Below, piece by piece: positions 45,853 through 55,991 of a DNA stretch of 64,000 nt. A program made the position numbers and the translations under genes. The notes under the pieces were generated by a model that worked only from the letters and a program-made list of their open reading frames with translations, ran no database searches and had not been told where the DNA came from. Origin of the DNA: Quadrisphaera sp. RL12-1S (GTDB lineage Bacteria; Actinomycetota; Actinomycetes; Actinomycetales; Quadrisphaeraceae); contig NZ_JACNME010000018.1 in NCBI RefSeq assembly GCF_014270065.1, forward strand, positions 1 to 64,000, read 5' to 3'. How positions within the stretch are numbered: the stretch's first letter is position 1; every line of letters starts with the position of its first letter.

Positions 45853-46248
45853 TCAGATGCGTCCGCCGGCGTTGCTCCCGGTGGCCGGCGGGACGGGCGT
45901 CAGGGGAGTCGTCGACCCCGGCTGTCCCGCGCTGGCGCTCGTGCTGGTCCCGGTGCTGGTCCCGGTGCTGGTCCCGGTGGTGCTGGCGGAGTCGCCGCCG
46001 CTGCCGGGCAGCTTCTCCTTCACCGCCTGCACCGCGGAGCTGTTCGCGGCCGCGTCCTTGGCGCTGGCGGCAGCGCTCTTCGCGGTGTCGACAGCCGCGG
46101 TCTGGGCCTGGTCGACCCTCGTCTTGACCTTGGGGTCGTTCCAGAGGCGCGAGACCGACGAGACGATCTGGTCGTAGCGCTGGCGGCCCGCCCGGGCGCC
46201 GAGCACGTAGCCGATCGCGGCGCCGATGAGGAGCGACTTCTTGCCCAC
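45853..46248 (-). CDS. YtxH-like membrane-associated protein
   Basis: 131 residues from GTG 46248 (GGAGG upstream). The N-terminus GKKSLLIGAAIGYVLGARAGRQRYDQI is the YtxH-type short hydrophobic segment with GYVLGARAGRQRY, common in actinobacteria. A helical Ala-rich region with K/D (KVKTRVDQAQTAAVDTAKSAAA) follows, then a low-complexity tail of Thr/Ser/Gly (TGTSTGTSTGTSTSASAG) from repeated GGTCCCGGTGCT-type DNA. Stress-protein-like; function unknown. Confidence 0.78.
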   Translation of the reverse strand: MGKKSLLIGAAIGYVLGARAGRQRYDQIVSSVSRLWNDPKVKTRVDQAQTAAVDTAKSAAASAKDAAANSSAVQAVKEKLPGSGGDSASTTGTSTGTSTGTSTSASAGQPGSTTPLTPVPPATGSNAGGRI

Positions 46249-46342
46249 GGGTTCCTCCAGGAGGGTGAGGGGCTGGCGTCCCGGTGTTCTCCAGGTGGAC
46301 CACGTGTCTACCGCGAGAGGGCGCTCCTGGCACCCTGGCGCC

Positions 46343-46840
46343 GTGACGCTGGAGGACCGGAGCGCTGACGGCCGAGCGCGACTGGTGCTCGTGGAGGCCG
46401 CCTACGACAGCCCCCTCGTGCAGGAGCTCGTGGCGGAGGTGCAGGCCGAGTACGTCCAGCGCTACGGAGGCCCCGACGAGACGCCCCTGAGCCCCGCTGA
46501 GTTCGCCCCGCCCGGTGGGGCCTTCCTCGTGGCGCTCCTGGACGGCGAGCCCGTGGGCACGGCCGGTCTGCGCGACCACGGAGACGGCGACGTCGAGCTC
46601 AAGCGGATGTACGTCCGCGCCGCCCACCGGCGGCGCGGCCACGCGAGGCGCCTGCTGGCCGCAGTCGAGGAGCGGGCCCTGGCGCTGGGGCACCGACGGC
46701 TGGTGCTGGAGACCGGCCAGATGCAGCCCGAGGCGGTGGCGCTGTACCGCAGCGCGGGCTACGGGCCGATCGCGCCGTACGGCCACTACGCCGACTCCCC
46801 GCACAGCATCCACCTGGCGAAGGTCCTGGCCACGGGCTGA
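46343..46840 (+). CDS. GNAT family N-acetyltransferase
   Basis: Acetyl-CoA-dependent acyltransferase, 165 residues from GTG 46343. The motif-A pyrophosphate loop is VELKRMYVRAAHRRRGHARRLLAAVEERAL, followed by HRRLVLETGQMQPEAVALYRSAGYGPI and a C-terminal SIHLAKVL. Substrate unknown. The frame is open further upstream into the YtxH gene region but with no conserved residues. A 9-bp hairpin follows the stop at 46867. Confidence 0.85.
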   Translation: MTLEDRSADGRARLVLVEAAYDSPLVQELVAEVQAEYVQRYGGPDETPLSPAEFAPPGGAFLVALLDGEPVGTAGLRDHGDGDVELKRMYVRAAHRRRGHARRLLAAVEERALALGHRRLVLETGQMQPEAVALYRSAGYGPIAPYGHYADSPHSIHLAKVLATG

Positions 46841-46866
46841 GGCGCTCTGACCTGGGCGGACGCGGG

Positions 46867-46900
46867 TGACCGTCCGACCAGGGGATGACGCGGACGGTCG
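46867..46900 (+). terminator. Hairpin after the GNAT gene
   Basis: GACCGTCCG (46868-46876) pairs with CGGACGGTC (46891-46899), plus an outer T-G pair; loop of 14 nt, 27 nt after the stop. Confidence 0.55.
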
Positions 46901-46951
46901 CTCTCCCCGACCCGGGTCGGTCGCGCGGGGGTCGGCGGGGCGGGCAGGGTC

Positions 46952-47380
46952 GTGTCCGTGGTCGACGTGCGCCTGGAGCCCGGCGGTGGGCCGCGGCCCG
47001 ACGAGGTCGCGAGCCCGCTGCGTGTCAGCGTGCTCGAACGCGAGCCCGCCCTGCCAGGATGGGCTCAGGCCGACCCGGCGTGGTCGCCCCTGGTGCTCGG
47101 CTGGGCCGACCGGCGCGGTGAGCCCGTGGGTGACGCGCTGGTGCTGCGCCGCAGGGTGCCGGGCAGCCGGCGCTTCCTGGCGCTCCTGCCCGAGCCCCCG
47201 CGGCTCGGTGGGCTGGAGCGCGAGGCGTCCCTGTGGCGACCGCAGGCGGTCGCGCTGCTGCGCGCCCTGGGCGCGTTCGCGGTGCGGATCGGTCTCGGGG
47301 TGCCGTCGGACTCGCACGCCGTGCCGGAGCTCGCGAACGCTGACGAGCCGGCGAGGAACCTCCCAGCCCGCCTTCGTTGA
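46952..47380 (+). pseudogene. Truncated FemX/FemAB-like peptidyltransferase (N-terminal third only)
   Basis: 142 residues that follow the N-terminal third of lipid II:glycine glycyltransferase (FemX/FemAB) proteins: LPGWAQADPAWSPLVLGWADRRGEPVGDALVLRRRVPGSRRFLALLPEPPRLGG, then LLRALGAFAVRIGLGVP. Full family members have about 350-370 residues with two GNAT-like folds; here the frame ends after ALGAFAVRIG plus an unrelated NLPARLR tail, and only 40 nt separate it from the next gene. No C-terminal part is found elsewhere in the window. I read it as a broken remnant. The stop lies in a 19-bp palindrome. Confidence 0.65.
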
Positions 47381-47396
47381 AGATCCAGGATCTTCA
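47378..47396. repeat. 19-bp palindrome at the end of the FemX remnant
   Basis: TGAAGATCC-A-GGATCTTCA is a perfect 9-bp dyad around one A; its first three bases are the stop codon of the remnant. It is unusually A+T-rich for the region and 25 nt before the next gene. It may be a terminator stem, an operator for the hydrolase gene, or a scar of the deletion. Confidence 0.55.
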
Positions 47397-47420
47397 CAGC
47401 CCCCTCACGAGGATGTCCCT

Positions 47421-48572
47421 GTGAGCCTGACCGGGTCCCCGCTGCAGTACGGCAGCATCGCCATCGCGGCCGTGGCGTTCGTCGTCGTCATCGTCCTGTG
47501 GGGGCGGCTCGCGAAGGTGAACGTGGTCACGGTGGCCGTCCGGGCCGTCGCGCTGCTGGGCGTCAACGCGCTGGTGGTCTTCGCGATGCTCGTCTCGGCC
47601 AACGACTACTTCGCCTTCTACAGCGGCTGGGACGACCTGGCCGGCGCCAACGCCGACGCCGTGGTCGCCACCAAGGGCGCCGCCAGAGCCACGGAGACCA
47701 AGGCCCAGGAGAACGCCCTCCTGGCGGGCACCACCAAGCCGGCGGCTCCGCAGGGCACGCCGGTGGACGGCTACGACGGGCGGGTCCAGCGGCTCACCGT
47801 CACTGGCCCCTCGGGCACCACGGGCACCGTGCTGGTGGTGCTGCCGCGCGGCTACGACGACCCCTCGCAGGCCTCCACCACGTACCCCGTCCTCGTGGCC
47901 CTCCACGGCTCCCCGGGCAGCCCCAAGCAGTGGCTCACCGCGCTCGACGTCCGTCCCGCCGTCGACCTGGTCGTGAAGGCGAACCAGATGGCCGAGCCGA
48001 TCGTGGTGCTACCCGACCTCGGCATCCCCGCCGGACGGGACACCGAGTGCCTCGACGGACCGCAGGGCCAGCCCCAGGTCGAGACCTGGCTCTCGGACGC
48101 GCTGCCCAAGGCGGTCGAGGCGAGCTACCGCGCACGGACCAGCCCCCAGGCGTGGGCCGCCATGGGCTTCTCCATGGGCGGCTGGTGCGCCGCCGAGCTG
48201 ACCATGCTGCACCCCCAGCAGTACGGCGCCGGCATCGTCATGGGCGGGTACTTCCGGTACGAGCCGGGCAGCGGCTACGTGCCGTTCCCCAAGGGCAGCC
48301 AGGAGGCGCAGGCGCACGACCTCGTGGCGGTGGCCGCCAAGAAGCCGCCGGCGGTGTCCCTGTTCGTGGCCTCCAGCCAGGACGACCCCGAGAGCTGGCC
48401 CACCACCAAGGCGTTCCTGGCGGCGGCCAAGGCGCCGATGTCGGTGACGTCCCTCATCGCCAAGACCGGGGGCCACCGCAGCGACGTGTGGGCCGGGCAG
48501 ATGCCCCAGGCCCTGGTCTGGCTGGGGAAGACCGCGCCGGGCTTCGCCCCCGCCGGGACGCCCGCCCAGTAG
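47421..48572 (+). CDS. Membrane-anchored alpha/beta hydrolase (esterase D/antigen-85-like)
   Basis: 383 residues from GTG 47421. Two N-terminal hydrophobic segments (GSIAIAAVAFVVVIVLWG and TVAVRAVALLGVNALVVFAMLV) anchor an extracytoplasmic hydrolase fold. The oxyanion and nucleophile motifs are VALHGSPGSPKQW and WAAMGFSMGGWCAAEL (Ser in GFSMGG). The last catalytic His is likely in KTGGHRSDVWAGQ. A fold related to mycolyltransferases/esterase D is suggested; mycolate transfer itself is not implied. GAGGA lies 7-8 nt upstream of the start. Confidence 0.85.
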   Translation: MSLTGSPLQYGSIAIAAVAFVVVIVLWGRLAKVNVVTVAVRAVALLGVNALVVFAMLVSANDYFAFYSGWDDLAGANADAVVATKGAARATETKAQENALLAGTTKPAAPQGTPVDGYDGRVQRLTVTGPSGTTGTVLVVLPRGYDDPSQASTTYPVLVALHGSPGSPKQWLTALDVRPAVDLVVKANQMAEPIVVLPDLGIPAGRDTECLDGPQGQPQVETWLSDALPKAVEASYRARTSPQAWAAMGFSMGGWCAAELTMLHPQQYGAGIVMGGYFRYEPGSGYVPFPKGSQEAQAHDLVAVAAKKPPAVSLFVASSQDDPESWPTTKAFLAAAKAPMSVTSLIAKTGGHRSDVWAGQMPQALVWLGKTAPGFAPAGTPAQ

Positions 48573-48628
48573 CGGTCAGCAGCGGACGGCGGCGGCCGCG
48601 GGACGACGGCGGCGCGTCTGCAGGCTCC

Positions 48629-49525
48629 TCAGAGCTGTGCGGCCGTGCTCGTGTCGCAGGCGGCGGGGTCGCCGGAGTCGTACCCCGTCGAGAACCACCG
48701 CTGCCGCTGCTCGGCGGTGCCGTGGGTGTACGTCTCAGGGTCGGTCCGCCCGGTAGCGGCCTCCTGGATCCGGTCGTCGCCGACCGACGCCGCCGCGGAG
48801 AGCGCGTCCGCCACGTCGGTCTGCGTCAGCGGCTCCAGCAGGGGCCGGCCGGTGTCCGGGTCGGGGGTGGTCGTCGCGTGGTGGGCCCACACCCCCGCGA
48901 AGCAGTCGGCCTGGAGCTCGCTGCGGACCGCGGCGGAGTCCGCGCCGGTCCGGTCCCCCTGGACGCCGGCGAGCAGGCCCTGCTGGTCCTGCACCGCGTG
49001 CCCGAACTCGTGCGCCACCACGTACTCCTGGGCCAGCGGCCCGCCGCTGGCCCCGAACCTGTCGGTCAGCTCCTGGAAGAACGCGGTGTCGAAGTACGCC
49101 GTGCCGTCGCCCGGGCAGTAGAACGGGCCCACGTCGCTGGTCGCCTCCCCGCACGCCGTGCTCACCGCCCCCGTGAAGAGGGTCAGCGCCGGCTCCCGGT
49201 ACTCGCCGGGCAGCAGCTGCCCCCACACGGCGTCGAGCGACTCGGCGGTGGCGATGACGCGGCAGTCGACGTCCTCGTTGGCCGCCTGGCCGGTGGTGCA
49301 GTCGGGGAACGCCTGGCGCCCGTCGACGGCCTGCCCCTGCTGGCTGCCGCCCCCGGAGCCGACCTGCTGCCCGGACACCACGCCGGACAGGTCCAGGCCG
49401 AAGTAGGCGCCCACGAGGAGGATGAGCAGGCCACCGACGCCCCCGCCCACGGCGACACCGCGCCGCCCTCCGCCGCCGCGCGAGGCGCGGCCGGGGTCGA
49501 TCCTGCCGCCGGGGTCGAACGTCAC
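48629..49525 (-). CDS. Neutral zinc metallopeptidase (YpfJ family)
   Basis: 298-residue membrane-anchored metallopeptidase. The N-terminus MTFDPGGRIDPGRASRGGGG is Gly/Arg-rich, then a single helix GGVGGLLILLVGAYFGLDL. The YpfJ/neutral zinc metallopeptidase domain has the zinc motif EYVVAHEFGHAVQDQQG and the downstream ELQADCFAGVWAHHA, with Cys pairs for disulfides (DCTTG, STACGEA, FYCPGDG). The C-terminal FSTGYDSGDPAACDT is typical. Substrate unknown. GTG start. It is in the same orientation as gabT but separated by a hairpin. Confidence 0.9.
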   Translation of the reverse strand: MTFDPGGRIDPGRASRGGGGRRGVAVGGGVGGLLILLVGAYFGLDLSGVVSGQQVGSGGGSQQGQAVDGRQAFPDCTTGQAANEDVDCRVIATAESLDAVWGQLLPGEYREPALTLFTGAVSTACGEATSDVGPFYCPGDGTAYFDTAFFQELTDRFGASGGPLAQEYVVAHEFGHAVQDQQGLLAGVQGDRTGADSAAVRSELQADCFAGVWAHHATTTPDPDTGRPLLEPLTQTDVADALSAAASVGDDRIQEAATGRTDPETYTHGTAEQRQRWFSTGYDSGDPAACDTSTAAQL

Positions 49526-49533
49526 GCCCGGCA

Positions 49534-49556
49534 GCCTGGCCCTGAGCGGGCCAGGC
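49534..49556 (-). terminator. Terminator after gabT
   Basis: GCCTGGCCC (49534-49542) pairs with GGGCCAGGC (49548-49556), loop TGAGC; located 20 nt past the gabT stop on the minus strand and just before the metallopeptidase start. Confidence 0.6.
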
Positions 49557-49576
49557 CGCCAGCCGTCAGCGGGTGG

Positions 49577-51007
49577 TCAGCCGGCCAGCGCCGCCAGCAC
49601 CGCCGTCTCCAAGACGTCCAGCGCGTCGTCCAGCAGCGCCGGCTCGATGGTCAGCGGCGGCAGGAAGCGCAGCACGTTGCCGTACGTGCCGCAGGTCAGC
49701 GTCACCACGCCGGCCGCGTGGCAGGCGGCGCTGATGGCGGCGGCCCCCGCAGCGTCGGGCTGGCGCGTGGCGCGCCGCGCCCCGTCGCCGTCGTCCTCGG
49801 TCTCGACCACCTCGATCGCCAGCATCGCGCCGCGGCCGCGCACGTCACCGATGCCCGGCCGCTGCGCCTGCAGCGAGCGCAGGCGCGGCAGCATGCGCTC
49901 CTCGATGCTGCGGGCCGCGCCCACGAGGTCGAGGTCGGCCATGGCGTCCAGCGCCCCGAGGGCCGCGGCGCACGCGACGGGGTTGCCGCCGTAGGTGCCC
50001 CCGAGCCCGCCGCTGTGCACGGCGTCCATGGCGTCGGCGCGCCCGACCACCCCGGCCAGCGGCAGGCCGCCGGCCACGCCCTTGGCGATGGTCACGAGGT
50101 CGGGGCGGACGCCCTCCGCCTCGCAGGCGAACACGTCACCGGTGCGCGCGAACCCCGTCTGCACCTCGTCGGCCACGAACAGCGCGCCGTTCGCGCGGCA
50201 CCAGGCGGCCAGCGCGGGCAGGAAGCCCGGGGCCGGCGCCACGAAGCCGCCCTCGCCCTGGACGGGCTCGATGACCACGCAGGCGACCTGGTCCGCGCCC
50301 ACCTGGGCCTCGATGACCGCGATCGCGCGGGCCGCCGCCTGCTCCCCGGTCATCCCCTCCGGGTCGCGGAAGGGGTAGCTCATGGGCGCGCGGTAGACCT
50401 CGCCCGCGAACGGTCCGAAGCCCTTCTTGTAGGGCATGGCCTTGGCGGTCATGGCCATCGTGAGGTTGGTGCGGCCGTGGTAGGCGTGGTCGAAGACGAC
50501 GACCGCGTCGCGCCCGGTGGCGTGGCGGGCGATCTTCACCGCGTTCTCCACCGCCTCCGAGCCGGTGTTGAACAGGGCGGCCTTGGCGGGACCGTCGACC
50601 GGGGCCAGGCGCACCAGCGCCTCGCACACCGCCACGTACTCCTCGTACGGGGTGACCATGAAGCAGGTGTGGGTGAAGTCGGCCACCTGCGCCTGCACGC
50701 GCTCCACCACGCGAGGCTGGGCGTGGCCCACGTTGACCACGGCGATGCCGGCGCCCAGGTCGATGAGCTGGTTGCCGTCCGCGTCGAGCAGCACGGCCCC
50801 CTCGGCGCGCTCGACGAACACCGGCAGCGTCGACCCGACGCCCTTGCTCACAGCCGCGAGCCGCCGCTCCTGCAGCGCCTTCGAGCGCGGGCCGGGGACC
50901 TCGGTGACGAGCCGGCGGACCTGCTCGAGGGGCTCGCGGGACGCGGTGGCGCTGCTGGTGGCGGAGGCGCTGCCGGTGGAGGAGCGGGGGTCGGCCGTGG
51001 TGGTCAT
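49577..51007 (-). CDS. gabT: 4-aminobutyrate--2-oxoglutarate transaminase
   Basis: Class III PLP transaminase, 476 residues from ATG 51007, converting GABA to succinic semialdehyde. Landmarks: LLDADGNQLIDLGAGIAVVNVGH, FNTGSEAVENAVKIARHATGR, VFDHAYHGRTNLTMAMTAKAMPYKKGFGP, EPVQGEGGFVAPAPGF, VADEVQTGFARTGDVFA and the PLP lysine in VTIAKGVAGGLPLAG. The match to GabT is close throughout. Its usual partner GabD is not in the window. With the putrescine-type aminotransferase 8 kb away it could serve a putrescine-to-GABA-to-succinate route. Confidence 0.92.
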   Translation of the reverse strand: MTTTADPRSSTGSASATSSATASREPLEQVRRLVTEVPGPRSKALQERRLAAVSKGVGSTLPVFVERAEGAVLLDADGNQLIDLGAGIAVVNVGHAQPRVVERVQAQVADFTHTCFMVTPYEEYVAVCEALVRLAPVDGPAKAALFNTGSEAVENAVKIARHATGRDAVVVFDHAYHGRTNLTMAMTAKAMPYKKGFGPFAGEVYRAPMSYPFRDPEGMTGEQAAARAIAVIEAQVGADQVACVVIEPVQGEGGFVAPAPGFLPALAAWCRANGALFVADEVQTGFARTGDVFACEAEGVRPDLVTIAKGVAGGLPLAGVVGRADAMDAVHSGGLGGTYGGNPVACAAALGALDAMADLDLVGAARSIEERMLPRLRSLQAQRPGIGDVRGRGAMLAIEVVETEDDGDGARRATRQPDAAGAAAISAACHAAGVVTLTCGTYGNVLRFLPPLTIEPALLDDALDVLETAVLAALAG

Positions 51008-51017
51008 GGAGACGAGG

Positions 51018-52091
51018 TTAGGACCCGCGCGGCCGCTTGTGGAGCGCCCACAGCACCCAGCCGGAGCCGCCGACCAGGCCCAGGCTCACCGCGCGGTAGA
51101 GGACGTCGGCGGCGAGCGCCTCGCCGGGGGTCGCCCCCGCCGCGACCAGGCCGACCGTCAGGGCCGCGTCCACCACGCCCAGGCCCGCCGGGACCAGCGG
51201 GAAGGACGCGGCGGCCATGGCGGCCGTGTACGCCAGCAGCACGTGCTCCGGGCGCAGCCCGTCGAGACCCGCCGCCGTGCAGCACAGCCACAGCGCCGCG
51301 GCGTCGAGCACCCAGTTGGCCAGCGCCCCCGCACCCGCCCACACCCACGTGCTGGGGCGGACCCGCACGGCCGCGAGGCCGTGCGCGCCCGCGTGCACCC
51401 GGTGCAGCGCGGCGCCCGTGCGGGGACGGCGGCCCGACAGCCGGGTGAGCGCGGCGGTGGTGACGTCGTGCGCCGTCGAGGCCCAGGCGCGGTGCGCGCC
51501 CAGCATCCGCGCCGCCACCACGACGACGACGAAGACCCCGGCCGCCGCCAGCAGGTGCCCCAGGTCTCCGCGCGCGCCGGTCCAGACGCCGCCCACCGCG
51601 CCGAGCAGGGCCAGCGCCGCCGACGAGAGCACGCCGCTGACCGCGATCACCCAGGTGGTGGTGGGCCGGGACGCGCCCAGGGCGGTCATCCGCGCGAAGT
51701 TGTGCGCGGTGGAGAAGACCGGGCCGCCCGGCAGGGAGATGCTCAGCGAGTGCGCCTCGAAGGCCAGCGCCGTGGTGGCCCGGCGCCGGGCCGCGCTCCG
51801 CGGGACCCCCGCGCCCAGCAGCAGCCGGCGCTGCATGACGGCGTACGCCACCATCGAGGCGAGGTCGACCAGCGCCGCCAGACCCAGCGTCCACCAGACG
51901 GGGTCGCTGACGGCGCGCAGCGCCCGCAGCACGTCGCGGCGCCCGGCGACCAGCTCCACCGCCACCACGCCGAGCAGCAGCACCACCACGGCCCAGCGCG
52001 TGAGGCGCCACCACGACGCCGCCGGACGCGCGGCGCCGCCGGTCGCACCGGTCGCGTCGGTCGCGTCGAGGTCGGGCACCGTGCTGCTCAT
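51018..52091 (-). CDS. Lysylphosphatidylglycerol synthase-type flippase-like membrane protein
   Basis: About 357 residues with 7-8 hydrophobic helices, of the LPG_synthase_TM/UPF0104 family, which resembles the MprF flippase half without the catalytic domain. Typical elements: [54 protein letters not shown] and the C-terminal [26 protein letters not shown] prefer ATG 52091, which follows a GGGGG tract; ATG 52103 is an alternative. It is divergent from dxr with only about 32 nt between. Substrate unknown. Confidence 0.85.
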   Translation of the reverse strand: MSSTVPDLDATDATGATGGAARPAASWWRLTRWAVVVLLLGVVAVELVAGRRDVLRALRAVSDPVWWTLGLAALVDLASMVAYAVMQRRLLLGAGVPRSAARRRATTALAFEAHSLSISLPGGPVFSTAHNFARMTALGASRPTTTWVIAVSGVLSSAALALLGAVGGVWTGARGDLGHLLAAAGVFVVVVVAARMLGAHRAWASTAHDVTTAALTRLSGRRPRTGAALHRVHAGAHGLAAVRVRPSTWVWAGAGALANWVLDAAALWLCCTAAGLDGLRPEHVLLAYTAAMAAASFPLVPAGLGVVDAALTVGLVAAGATPGEALAADVLYRAVSLGLVGGSGWVLWALHKRPRGS

Positions 52092-52123
52092 CACCCCCAT
52101 CATCGGCGCGCGAGGATGGAGGC

Positions 52124-53329
52124 GTGAGCAGCACGCGCGACGTCGTCCTCCTCGGGTCCACCGGGTCGATCGGCACGCAGGCCGAGGACGTCGTCGCCAG
52201 CGCCCCCGGGCGCTTCCGCGTGGTGGCCGTGGCCGCCGGCGGGTCCGACCCCGCGCGCCTGCGCCAGCTGGCCGAGCAGGCGGTGCGCCTCGAGGTGCAG
52301 GCCGTCGGCGTGGCCGACCCCGCCGCCGAGCCCGCGCTGCGCGAGCACCTGGCCTCCGCGGCCCGCGGGGCGGGCCGCACCGGGTGGGCCCCCGAGGTGC
52401 TCGCCGGGCCCGAGGCCGCGGTCGAGCTGGCCGGCCGGCGCTGCGACGTCGTCCTCAACGGCATGACGGGGTCGGTGGGCCTGCGGCCCACCCTGGCGGC
52501 GCTGGCGGCGGGCACCACCCTGGCGCTGGCCAACAAGGAGTCTCTGGTGGTGGGCGGGCCCCTGGTCAAGGCCCTCGCCGCTCCCGGGCAGGTGGTCCCG
52601 GTCGACTCCGAGCACTCCGCCATCGCCCAGTGCCTGCGCGGCGGCACGGCCGCGGAGGTGCGCCGGCTGGTGCTCACCGCGTCCGGCGGCCCCTTCCGCG
52701 GGCGCTCGCGCGCCTCGCTGGCCGAGGTGACCCCCGAGCAGGCGCTGGCCCACCCGACGTGGGCGATGGGCCCGGTGGTCACCACCAACTCCGCGACCAT
52801 GGTCAACAAGGCCCTCGAGGTGGTGGAGGCGCACCTGCTCTTCGACCTCCCGCTGGAGCGCATCGACGTCGTCGTCCACCCGCAGTCGGTGGTGCACTCC
52901 ATGGTGGAGTTCACCGACGGCTCGACCCTCGCCCAGTGCTCACCCCCGGACATGCGCCTGCCGATATCCCTGGGCATGGGGTGGCCGGACCGGGTGGAGC
53001 GCGCCGGCTACGGCGTCGACTGGACGCAGGCGACCGCGTGGACGTTCGAGCCGCTCGACGAGGAGGCCTTCCCCGCGGTGGCCCTGGCGCGCTCGGCGGC
53101 GACCACGGGCGGCACGGCGCCGGCGGTCTTCAACGCCGCCAACGAGGAGTGCGTCGCGGCGTTCCTCGCACGCCGGCTGCCGTTCCTGGGCATCGTGGAC
53201 ACCGTCGCCCGCGTGGTCGAGGAGCACCGCGGGCACAGCGCGCTCCCAGGCGAGGGGCTGACGGTGGACGACGTGCTGGCGGCAGAGGGCTGGGCGCGCA
53301 CGCGCGCCCGCGAGCTGGTGGGGGTCTGA
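52124..53329 (+). CDS. dxr: 1-deoxy-D-xylulose 5-phosphate reductoisomerase
   Basis: Second enzyme of the MEP isoprenoid pathway, NADPH-dependent; 401 residues. N-terminal NADPH motif [16 protein letters not shown], then [34 protein letters not shown], the metal/substrate site [23 protein letters not shown], and [31 protein letters not shown]-type helices (here PTWAMGP). The flexible loop [14 protein letters not shown] is intact. GTG start. It opens the dxr-rseP-ispG group; its stop is 3 nt before the rseP start. Confidence 0.96.
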   Translation: MSSTRDVVLLGSTGSIGTQAEDVVASAPGRFRVVAVAAGGSDPARLRQLAEQAVRLEVQAVGVADPAAEPALREHLASAARGAGRTGWAPEVLAGPEAAVELAGRRCDVVLNGMTGSVGLRPTLAALAAGTTLALANKESLVVGGPLVKALAAPGQVVPVDSEHSAIAQCLRGGTAAEVRRLVLTASGGPFRGRSRASLAEVTPEQALAHPTWAMGPVVTTNSATMVNKALEVVEAHLLFDLPLERIDVVVHPQSVVHSMVEFTDGSTLAQCSPPDMRLPISLGMGWPDRVERAGYGVDWTQATAWTFEPLDEEAFPAVALARSAATTGGTAPAVFNAANEECVAAFLARRLPFLGIVDTVARVVEEHRGHSALPGEGLTVDDVLAAEGWARTRARELVGV

Positions 53330-53332
53330 GCG

Positions 53333-54727
53333 GTGGGTGAGGTCGTGGCGTGGGTCGTCGGGGTCGGGGTGTTCGTGCTCGGCCTGGGGATCTCCATCGC
53401 CCTGCACGAGGTGGGGCACCTGCTGCCCGCCAAGCGCTTCGGCGTGAAGGTGACGCAGTACATGGTCGGCTTCGGGCCGACCCTCTGGTCGCGCCGGCGG
53501 GGTGAGACCGAGTACGGGGTGAAGGCGATCCCGCTCGGGGGCTACGTGCGGATGGTCGGCATGTACGCGCCGCTCACCGCCGTGGTGGAGGAGCGCGTCG
53601 ACGACGAGGCGCGCGCCCTCGAGGGTGACGCCGCCGCCGCCGGACGGGTGCGCCGGCAGCGGCGCCAGGGCCCGTTCGCGCAGATGGCGGCCGACGCGCG
53701 CGCCCAGGCCGCCGAGGAGGTCGTGCCGGGGGAGGAGCACCGCTCCTTCCACCGCCTGCCCGTGGGTCGGCGGATCGTGGTGATGCTCGGCGGTCCGGTG
53801 GTCAACCTCGTCATCGCCACCGTGCTGCTCGGTGGATACGTCACCACCACCGGCCTGCCGCAGACCACGCCCGTGGTCAGCTCGGTCTCGCAGTGCGTGC
53901 TGCCCGCCGGGAGCGCACAGACGGCGTGCACCGCCTCGGACCCCGCCAGCCCCGCCGCGCGGGCCGGGCTGCAGCAGGGCGACCGCATCGTCTCGGTGGA
54001 CGGCGTGGCCGCGGACGGCGACTGGACGCGCGTGCAGCAGACCATCCGGGCCTCGGCCGACAAGACCGTGCCGATCGTGGTGGAGCGCGGTGGGCAGCGG
54101 CTCACCCTGCAGGCGCCGATCATCCCCAACCAGGTGGCGCGGGTGTCTTCCTCCGGTGCCGTACAGACCGCGCCGGACGGCACCGTGCTCACCGACCGCG
54201 TCGGGTTCCTGGGCGTCACGCCCAGCACCGAGGTGGTGCCGCAGCCCGTCACCGCCGTGCCCGGCTTCATGGCCGAGCAGACCTGGAACGTCGCCAAGAT
54301 CGTGCTGACGCTGCCGCAGCGCATGGTCGGGGTGGCGCAGGCCGCGTTCGGCGACGGTCCGCGCGACCCGAACGGGCCGATCGGCATCGTGGGCGTGGGG
54401 CGCCTGTCGGGGGAGATCGCGAGCAGCGACCTGTTCCACTCGACCGGGCAGCGGGTGGCGGCGATCGTCTCGGTGCTCGGCTCGCTGAACCTCGCGCTGT
54501 TCGTCTTCAACCTCGTGCCGCTGCTGCCGCTGGACGGCGGCCACGTGGCCGGGGCGCTGTGGGAGGGCGCCCGCCGCAAGGTGGCCTCCTGGCGGGGCCG
54601 GCCCGACCCGGGGCCCTTCGACCTCGCCAAGCTGCTGCCCGTCACCTACGCCGTCACCCTGGTGATCATCGCGATGTCCGGGCTGCTGCTCTACGCCGAC
54701 GTGGTGCGCCCCATCACCCTGGGGTGA
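53333..54727 (+). CDS. rseP: Site-2 protease RseP (M50)
   Basis: Intramembrane zinc protease (Rip1-like), releasing sigma factors or clearing signal peptides; 464 residues from GTG 53333. HEVGH zinc motif at residues 25-29 in the first helix; GFGPTLWSRRRGETEYGVKAIPLGGYVRMVGM follows. A PDZ domain (PVVSSVSQC... ARAGLQQGDRIVSVDGV) sits in the middle, and the second zinc ligand is Asp in LVPLLPLDGGHVAGAL. An insertion with basic residues (RVRRQRRQGPFAQMAADARAQ) lies between. The dxr-rseP-ispG order is standard. Confidence 0.95.
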   Translation: MGEVVAWVVGVGVFVLGLGISIALHEVGHLLPAKRFGVKVTQYMVGFGPTLWSRRRGETEYGVKAIPLGGYVRMVGMYAPLTAVVEERVDDEARALEGDAAAAGRVRRQRRQGPFAQMAADARAQAAEEVVPGEEHRSFHRLPVGRRIVVMLGGPVVNLVIATVLLGGYVTTTGLPQTTPVVSSVSQCVLPAGSAQTACTASDPASPAARAGLQQGDRIVSVDGVAADGDWTRVQQTIRASADKTVPIVVERGGQRLTLQAPIIPNQVARVSSSGAVQTAPDGTVLTDRVGFLGVTPSTEVVPQPVTAVPGFMAEQTWNVAKIVLTLPQRMVGVAQAAFGDGPRDPNGPIGIVGVGRLSGEIASSDLFHSTGQRVAAIVSVLGSLNLALFVFNLVPLLPLDGGHVAGALWEGARRKVASWRGRPDPGPFDLAKLLPVTYAVTLVIIAMSGLLLYADVVRPITLG

Positions 54728-54745
54728 CGCGCGCGGGCGGCGGGG

Positions 54746-54751
54746 GATACT
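54746..54751 (+). promoter_or_regulatory. Candidate -10 hexamer GATACT of ispG (leaderless)
   Basis: GATACT lies 6 nt before the ATG of ispG, in the 30-nt gap after rseP. It matches TANNNT only partly, and no Shine-Dalgarno sequence is seen. Confidence 0.3.
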
Positions 54752-54757
54752 GGTCGC

Positions 54758-55921
<1,164 letters not shown>

Positions 55922-55991
55922 GGCGGGCGCACAGCCGCCGATCGGGAACCTCCCCGGTCGCGGCCAGCCCGCCGACCGGCAGGATGCCGCT

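Noticed and set aside
45930-45990. Short tandem repeat (GGTCCCGGTGCT units) that could look like a small repeat array
   Set aside because: It encodes the TGTSTGTST tail of the YtxH-like protein; the units are adjoining without spacers, so it is no CRISPR.
47498-51448. Plus-strand open frame of about 1300 codons across the hydrolase, metallopeptidase and gabT genes
   Set aside because: Runs through both sense (+1) and antisense of three certain genes, with Arg/Gly/Pro-rich low-complexity translation; not a protein.
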